Assembly: GCA_031308135.1 (NCBI GenBank) | Contig: JAHLJT010009355.1 | Location: 7,799,074 to 7,863,073 of the forward strand | Direction of reading: 5' to 3' | Length of the DNA: 64,000 nt | Source of the DNA: Acheta domesticus | Lineage: Eukaryota > Arthropoda > Insecta > Orthoptera > Gryllidae | In this document: piece by piece, positions 58,036 to 64,000 of the stretch | Layout of the letters: every line of letters starts with the position of its first letter | Numbering within the stretch: the first letter of the stretch is position 1 | Made by a program: the position numbers and the translations under genes | Notes under the pieces: generated by a model | The model's database searches: none | The model's input: the letters and a program-made list of their open reading frames with translations, nothing else | What the model was told of the DNA's origin: nothing

Positions 58036-59269
58036 TCGCATTTCACGAGTGACAAAGATACGGACATAAAAACTGAAATATTACGAAAATTACTACGAAA
58101 AGGAATAGAAAAATGTCGACTTCGCCACACAAGACTCGCTTATATATAGAAGCTACGCAAATGAAACTCATAAATTTCTGTGCTTCCCGTTTCTTTCGTT
58201 CCCTCTCCATTTCCTCTTTTTATTCTTTCTTATATTCTCGCTCTTTGCCTTGTAAGAAATAACAACTAATAGCGAGACGACGAAAGAATAAATAATACAG
58301 AAAAAGAAGAAAATACTGGTATCGCTGGAGATCTTAGCAGAAGAAAGTAGTATTCTGTTTTTTATGTAAACTGATTACGGGTCCCGACAGTGAAAGAATT
58401 TGTAACCTCGATTCTCCTCTCTAATAAAACTCTTGGATCAACAACCATTTCAAGAAAATGAGAAGCGTAGGAAAGAGGACCTTCATTACAGTCTCGAACA
58501 CAGGTTTTTGATATAGGCTTATTACCTTGCAGGTGAGAGCTATTTCACAAAATTCACGGTCTCTTTTTATCGGCTAGTTCCTTTCTCTTCTTTTAATGAA
58601 TGATGTGTATCACGTGTGCATGAAAATATATAAATACGTTCGCCCTCATACTCATGATTTTCATCTGCATAAAAGGAGCAAGCATTGAAAGCGACCGCGT
58701 GGCTCATGAGATTACTTTAGGAGGTAAAAGATTGTATCGACCAAGGAATCAAAATTTACGGGTCATTCCTGAAAATATGAGTAATATAATTCCGAGCACA
58801 TATCCATTTAATATGTTTACATGTTATATCTACTTTGGAATCAAAACTCTATATAAAGCCCGTGTTGACACGCCTCTGAGTCGGGTGTAAAAACTATAAA
58901 AATCCGGCGCTTTTTTCAACTAAGCAAAGTTTTAAATCCTTAAAAAATTCCTATTAATCACGAAACTGTATGTAAGTGTCATTCTTCATCTCGTTATATG
59001 TAAATTTTTTAATGGTCCTATGTACAAAATATATTATAGATAACTGGTAGCATTTTTTCAACCCCTCTTTGTCCGGCGGCGGCGACGAGAAGTTTTCACA
59101 GGGTTGGTTTTGCGGTCGTGAAAGGGGTGGGCAGGGGTGAGCATGTGTGATAGGCTCTGTAATGAGTGTTGGGGGAGAGTGAAGCATGATGGCTACTACG
59201 GTACTATCAGTTGCGAAACAAATGATACCAACTTACTAATTGATGTACCCTTAGTACACGATTTTTTTC
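58036..59269. other. AT-rich DNA without recognisable gene
   Basis: Frames up to 78 codons at 58654-58890 (+) have no motif. A short GC-rich patch with GGCGGCGGCGACGAG lies near 59072. CTTGCAGGTGAGAG at 58526 joins an acceptor-like and a donor-like word with nothing between, so it is not an exon. Confidence 0.35.
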
Positions 59270-59560
59270 GCTTTTGGCGGCCGTGGCGGCGGCGGAGGCG
59301 GCGGTAGCAGGCGGCCGTGGCGCGAGGCGCGGGGTGGGGGAGGGTCAAGCTGAGGGATGGAGGGGGGAGGGGCGTGTTGACATATATCCGCAGGCGCGCC
59401 TCGGGGCGGGCTAGGGCGGGGGAGGAGAGGGGTGGAAAAGGGGTGGCGCGCGCGGGTCGCACCCTTTGTTCTTATCGAACCCGCCCCCGCGCCCGCGGCG
59501 CAGGCGCGGACGGGCGGGGTGGAGGGGGGAGGAGGAGAAGGATACGGTTGACACAGTCGG
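59270..59560. promoter_or_regulatory. CpG-rich island
   Basis: CpG-rich with GGCGGCGGCGG near 59287 and purine-rich GGAGGGGGGAGGAGGAG near 59519-59536. Frames of 88-103 codons on both strands are compositional. Confidence 0.3.
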
Positions 59561-60400
59561 TTTTTTTTTTCGCCGAAAAATGCGGAGTGTGTTGTACGAA
59601 AACAGAGACAGAAAATTGTAACGCGTAATAGCTTATGCTTAAGTGTGATCAGGCACGTTTCAGGGAACGTGAAAAATAAATTTTACGATAGAGGAATGAG
59701 AGAGAGAGGAAATGTGTATAGACTTTGGTATCAGTGGTGTACAAAGCTCGTCTGACGTAGGGTTATTGACAGCGGAGAAAAATGAGTATTGAATGGAAAT
59801 TAAATATTCCGGGCGGTATTTTTTTTTAAATGTGCCTTATCTACGACCGAGGGAGACGCGTTTTTGCAATGTTTCAGAAGTCACCCGTCGGTAATTCATG
59901 TTGAAAGAAATTGCACGAATATCCAATAACTGTTTTTTTGAGGTACGAAATCACTCACATGATTGTGGAAATGATGGTGGAATGAGAGATTTATTTCCAT
60001 CACAACAGAGATATTAAAAAGAATGGGCTTTTTGCAACTCTTTATTTATGAACTTTACCTTTTGTCCATTATATATTATGAAAATGGAAACAAATGGTTT
60101 AGTAGTTACATTCCATGGAATAATATTATTTGTAACCAAACGTTATTTTGTATTATACATATGTTGATAAAAATAACGTTTATCCCTGGGAAGACAGTAG
60201 AAGAAATAAATACTAGAAACTAACTTTTAAAAACGTATAAGTAATTTTTGAATGTTTCAAGTATAATATACAGAATTAATACATTAACATTTATTCTCAC
60301 ATTTTTAAAACGTGTATCTATTCATACACAAACATTATAAATAAATAAAATGTATTTGTATTGTGTAGCCTATTCTAATGTACTTTTTTGTGTATGACAG
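59561..60400. other. AT-rich DNA upstream of a candidate exon
   Basis: The last 30 bases before 60401 are TTTTTTGTGTATGACAG-type, a plausible polypyrimidine tract and acceptor. The rest holds no recognisable feature. Confidence 0.3.
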
Positions 60401-60462
60401 CGCGGTAGAAACCACGCAGCAAATCCAGAAAGTATTTCGGATTCGGGGAGGACTTCAGATCG
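60401..60462 (+). CDS. candidate internal exon (62 bp), gene unknown
   Basis: The exon is bounded by an acceptor with T-rich tract (ending GACAG at 60400) and a strong donor GGTAAGTTC (GT at 60463-60464). It is markedly more balanced in composition than the AT-rich flanks. Two frames are open: frame 1 reads RGRNHAANPESISDSGRTSD and frame 2 reads AVETTQQIQKVFRIRGG; the third has a stop. A length of 62 makes the phases differ at the two ends. I recognise neither peptide. It could also be an exon of a non-coding transcript or of a UTR. It is the best gene-structure evidence in the window. Confidence 0.4.
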
Positions 60463-60599
60463 GTAAGTTCTTCCCTTTGTAAATAATATTTATGAAGTAA
60501 TTAAAAAAATTAAAACCTTTAAGTTTTACTAAAAATAACCATTTTATAACTTGCTATTTTACGAATGTGAATAACATAATATCAAAACATAATCAGTGG

Positions 60600-60838
60600 C
60601 AATGACTCATGATTTATTGTTCTCTTCAAAAATGATACGTTTGGTTGAATTTGAGGGGTCGGGCATGGCCCCCATAGACCTCCAGGACGCCATGGTTCCG
60701 CCCAAAGGCTTCGGGGCGTTTGGCCACTCTCACTCGCGGCCCACGAAGACAGAGCAGGGCGCTCCTCCGCTCAGCTCGGCGGCCGCGGTGGACACCCCCC
60801 CGCCCGCCCGCGCACTTTTAAAGCACAAATTACAATAA
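60600..60838 (+). CDS. open frame in CpG island, possible but unproven exon
   Basis: The 79-codon frame ends in TAA at 60836-60838. It contains MAPIDLQDAMVPPKGFGAF, an HSHSRPTKTEQGAPP segment and an Ala/Pro-rich tail. It differs from other island frames in being less repetitive, but it starts in AT-rich DNA, lacks an evident splice context and lies in the region downstream of the 62-bp exon's donor. I do not recognise the protein. Confidence 0.15.
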
Positions 60839-61140
60839 AAACATCGTAACCTCGCCGCCTCACCTCCCGGCCTCCCGCGCCGTCATCTCCGACTCTGACC
60901 CCACTTTGTCGTAAAAATTCTCATCCTGTGTAAAAATTTTTCACTAACGTACTGCGCAAAGGTTAACTTACAAGCATGCATGATTTCGTGCCGGGGTAAA
61001 TATTCCTCGGCGAAATTACGTATAATGCTGAAGTTTAACGGGTTGACGTAAGAGCGGAGCCCGCCGAGGTCATGACAGCCCAGTCCCTAAATTCCCCTCG
61101 CAGTTTTCCAAACGGGTTTCGGTTTTAGCATCCCCTTTCC
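60680..61140. promoter_or_regulatory. CpG island with non-repetitive regulatory-looking flank
   Basis: After a GC-rich core (60680-60810) comes 60810-61110. This part is mixed and non-repetitive, with CACTTTTAAAGCAC, CAAATTACAATAAAAAC, AAGCATGCATGATTTCG, GAAATTACG and GGGTTGACGTAAG words. The lack of simple repeats and the mixed words suggest conserved regulatory sequence. No test was possible. Confidence 0.35.
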
Positions 61141-61182
61141 ACGTCGCCGGCCTCTAACCCTTCCTCCCTTCCGTCCTTCCAC

Positions 61183-61202
61183 CCTCTCTCTCTCTCTCTC
61201 TC
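61183..61202. repeat. (CT)n microsatellite
   Basis: About 10 CT units in a pyrimidine-rich stretch. Confidence 0.9.
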
Positions 61203-62778
61203 CCTAAGCACTCATCCGGCCGGCCTCCCTACCCTTTACCCTTGTGGCTTCTCTCCCTCACATGTGTAAGTTGTGTCGTGTGTATGCAGCAAGTTGATAA
61301 AAATTTTGTGTGTGTTTAAAAAAATGTTAGGATATTTGTTATTCAAAGTGTATCGAGTTTTGATAAGGGAATGAAAGGGCATGATTTTGAATTTTAATTC
61401 GGGATGGGAGGCGTGTAGGAAGGGAGCATGTTCTTAATACTTTATGATATTTTTTCCGCATCACACAGGCGGGTTTTTTTTGCGCGCAAAAAAGACCATT
61501 GTGCTGCGTTCTGTCACACGCAGGGCCCGTTAGCCGCCGCCGCCGCCGCCGGATTGGAAACGCGGAAGGGAAGGGGGTTCATCGGGAGGCGACGAACGCG
61601 CGTGCTCTGCAGGTGGATGCTCAGGATTTACATTTTCAAAAGAACGTTTGCTGAATCCCATATATCATATATTATGCTGATGCAATCGAAAAGCGAAAAG
61701 AAATTAGTAATTATTCATTCTGAATTCTCCTCAATCGCGCGCAACGAATATTTTTTATTTGTTCTATTTGGTATATATATTTTTTTCGCTTTTCTGTCAA
61801 TGGGAAGACAAGAAGTCAAATATTTGGGCATTTTCTTTAGTGGTGTTTATATTAACAGTAATATGAAATTAAATCAAAGGGCCTGAAGAAGTAACAACTT
61901 CTTGGAAAATAAATTTCAAATATTTACATTTATTTGTAATATTAGTGCGGCTTGTACGCTTTCTCTTTACGTTCATGACAACTATTTAACTCAGTAAAAA
62001 TCGCGTAAGTCAATACATGCAAATGTATTCTTATTGAAGGTTAAGCGGCTTCGAAATGTGAAGGTATAAAAATACTCAATTGAGAAATTTATTTAAGATA
62101 ATTTGTTCAAGTCTCTACAATCATGCGTACTCTCAGCATATACAAAGAAAAATGCTGAACATTATTTACGAAAGTACGTTTGCAACTGTTTTAAGAATAT
62201 TCAGAAGAAATAGAATGACTGCAAAAACAAATGTCTTGAGAAAATTTTAGCCCTGAGTTTTTAAACTTTAATACTTCTTTACATGTAATGTATCTATTTC
62301 AATGCAGACTAATCCTCTAATTAACGCATTTTTAAGGGATATCAGCATTTCATCTTTAAGAATTCAAACGTATCCGTGTTTTTTGTCACAAAACAATGAA
62401 GTAAAACTAAGCAATTCGAACAGTTTTCGAATCTTATAATTTTTAATTCAATATTAGCAATCACCATTTTTCAAATTAGATGTGAATTCTAGGACTCAGT
62501 ATAATTATCACTGATCATTTATTTTCGAACCTGAACTATATGATAATATAAAACTCAACCAAATCTTTCAAAAGCTTTAATTCTTCAATATTTAAACATG
62601 TTTCTAGGTATTGATCCCATCAAAGTGTCCAAGTAATGTAGTCCTTATTTGTAGACCTTGTACAGTAGGAACTAGATTCGAAAGCAGTCGCTATTCGTTT
62701 GAGTAGAATGTGTTAATGTTCAAAATGAACCACAGATGTCGAGAAGTATGCTCATTCCATGCATTAAAACTTCGCTAT
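61203..62778. other. AT-rich DNA with one longer frame
   Basis: A 152-codon frame at 61428-61886 (+) includes a (CCG)n run at 61535-61550. At its stop codon is CTGAAGA ... GGAAA, which resembles the hammerhead-like motifs elsewhere. The frame itself has no recognised domain. The remainder is AT-rich. Confidence 0.3.
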
Positions 62779-63790
62779 TTTATTCAGAAGGACTTTTCTT
62801 AAACATTAATAATATTTTGGTAAAGGACCATTTCATGGAGAGACGATAATAATTTTTTTCTACTACTCTCTTGCGCGCACCTTGCACCAGCACTGGAATT
62901 TATTAAACTAGTACAACCTAACACGACAAATTTTAATGTATATTTTTGTAAAGTAAACAAAATCAGGAAGAATTAAATAAAATCAATTATTACACACGGG
63001 ACAAAGATACTTCATCTATTCAGGAATGCGGCTTCTTCGTCGCTCGTGAGATAACACCTTCTTATCATAGAAGTGTCATGCCTACAGTTGGTAACAGTCT
63101 TGTTCGTACAGTCCATAATTTGCTCGAAAAACTTTAATTTTAAGTGAAAAATTAATACTAATGAAAAATATATTACAAGATAATTGAATAATTCAGTTAA
63201 ATAAAAAGTAACTTTGTACACCTAGAAGAATGGCTTTGAATGTGAAATTCACCAGCACATTCAGTCGCTCGGGAACTAGCCGCTAGGAAGGCTTCCAAGC
63301 AACAAAATGTGCTGGTGAACTTCAAATTCAAGACCTTTTCATCTAGATGCACAAAGTTACATTTTATTTAACTGGAATTATTCAATATCTTGTAATATAT
63401 TTTTCATTAGTATTAATTTTCCACTTAAAATTAATGTTTTTCGAGCAAATTATGGACTGTACAAACAAGACTGTTACCAACTGTAGGCATGACGCTTCTA
63501 TCACAAGAAGGTGTTACCTCACGAACGACCAAGGAGACGCATTCCTGAATTGATGACGTATCTTTGTCTTGTGTATAATAATTTATTTTATTTAATTATA
63601 TTTCATTTTGTTTTCTTTACAAAAACATACATTAAAATCTGTCATGTTAGCTTGTACATATAATATTAATAATTTCCAGTGCTGCTGCAAGGTGCGTTCG
63701 AGAGTAGTGGAAAAATATTATTATCGGCAGTCGATGAAGTGCCAACATATTATTAACCTTTAAGAAAAGTTCTTCTGAATGAAATTACGG
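62779..63790. mobile_element. 1-kb inverted repeat (foldback) with mirrored open frames
   Basis: The left arm is 62779-63261 and the right arm 63306-63790, with a 44-bp spacer. The arms match over about 480 bp each with moderate divergence and small indels. Each arm contains an outward-facing frame of about 69 codons (63012-63221 minus, 63347-63553 plus). These frames encode nearly the same peptide (FFEQIMDCTNKTVTNCRHD in both). Between the frames I count about 4 synonymous and 9 non-synonymous differences plus one compensated indel pair, which fits neutral drift better than coding constraint. A related GTACAAACAAGACTGTTAC word recurs just outside at 63795. Confidence 0.9.
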
Positions 63791-63839
63791 AGTGTACAAA
63801 CAAGACTGTTACTAACTGTACATCGTATTGAATAATGAC

Positions 63840-64000
63840 TGTTTCTTGATGTGGCCGTCGTGGGAAGGGCGGTGCATCACGTGTCGGGCGCAGCGCGGAG
63901 AGTGATGCGCGGCGGGGGCGGGGGGCGGGGGGTCGTACATCTGGCGATGCGACGGGCGTCACCCGCCAGCGTCGCGACGTAGGGGCCCCGGCGCCCCCGG
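63840..64000. promoter_or_regulatory. CpG-rich island, truncated by the window end
   Basis: CpG-dense sequence with GCGGGGGCGGGGGGCGGGG near 63913-63931 continues to the last base, so the island extends beyond the window. No frame with recognisable content is present. Confidence 0.35.

Noticed and set aside
58521..58534. Splice-like CTTGCAGGTGAGAG
   Set aside because: Acceptor and donor words adjoin with no exon between.

Overview
This window is eukaryotic nuclear DNA, most likely from an arthropod and probably an insect. There are no bacterial operons, Shine-Dalgarno starts, rRNA, tRNA genes or CRISPR arrays. Nearly every reading frame is short and interrupted. The sequence is full of eukaryotic features: tRNA-derived SINE copies, MITEs with TA or TTAA-type target sites, long foldback elements, minisatellites and trinucleotide arrays. 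The insect assignment rests on the style of the repeats (piggyBac-like, Tc1/mariner-like and hAT-like non-autonomous elements) and is an inference; the order cannot be read from the sequence.

I could not identify a complete protein-coding gene. The best gene evidence is a 62-bp putative internal exon at 60401-60462 (+), flanked by a pyrimidine-rich AG acceptor and a GTAAGT donor. Weaker fragments lie at 15974-16180 (+), 27376-27539 (+), 60600-60838 (+) and a possible first exon at 19343-19325 (-). The window is probably intergenic or intronic DNA of a larger locus.

The dominant structure is alternation. AT-rich DNA, often with TAAT-type words, is interrupted about every 2.6 kb by some 25 short GC- and CpG-rich islands (for example 1955-2360, 9085-9490, 17330-17890, 21020-21400, 25640-26040, 29005-29667, 34650-35440, 36720-38110, 46640-47130, 53160-54800, 60680-61140 and 63840-64000). 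Several islands carry promoter or enhancer words (inverted CCAAT boxes, CRE-like TGACGTCA, clustered TAAT cores). Three of them plus one boundary share a GACTGTACC word. A densely regulated locus, such as a developmental regulator, would fit, but that is inference.

Layout: 1-7.5 kb is AT-rich with two islands and a long pyrimidine tract. 7.5-9.5 kb holds a foldback element, a 29-bp minisatellite and an island. 10.4-12.5 kb has microsatellite, tandem duplication and GC minisatellite. 14.9-20 kb holds a SINE, a half-copy of the 7.5-kb element, a foldback with a 13-bp target duplication and a piggyBac-like MITE. 21-29 kb alternates islands with AT-rich DNA and ends in a 385-bp GGN array. 32.7-33.6 kb is a cluster of three adjacent MITEs. 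34.4-38.7 kb holds two SINEs and two large islands. 39.2-41.7 kb has a paired MITE family and local repeats. 43.5-49.9 kb has a SINE, CCN-rich DNA, a TAAT-rich island and more MITEs. 52 kb has a hammerhead-like motif. 53-56.3 kb is a large GC block followed by nested SINE and foldback repeats. 60-61 kb holds the candidate exon and an island. 62.8-63.8 kb is a 1-kb inverted repeat, and the window ends inside another CpG island.

No novel biological system can be demonstrated from this sequence alone. The most informative leads are the hammerhead-like motifs in repeats, the shared island word, the 1-kb foldback with mirrored reading frames, the GGN array in a CpG island, and the 62-bp exon.
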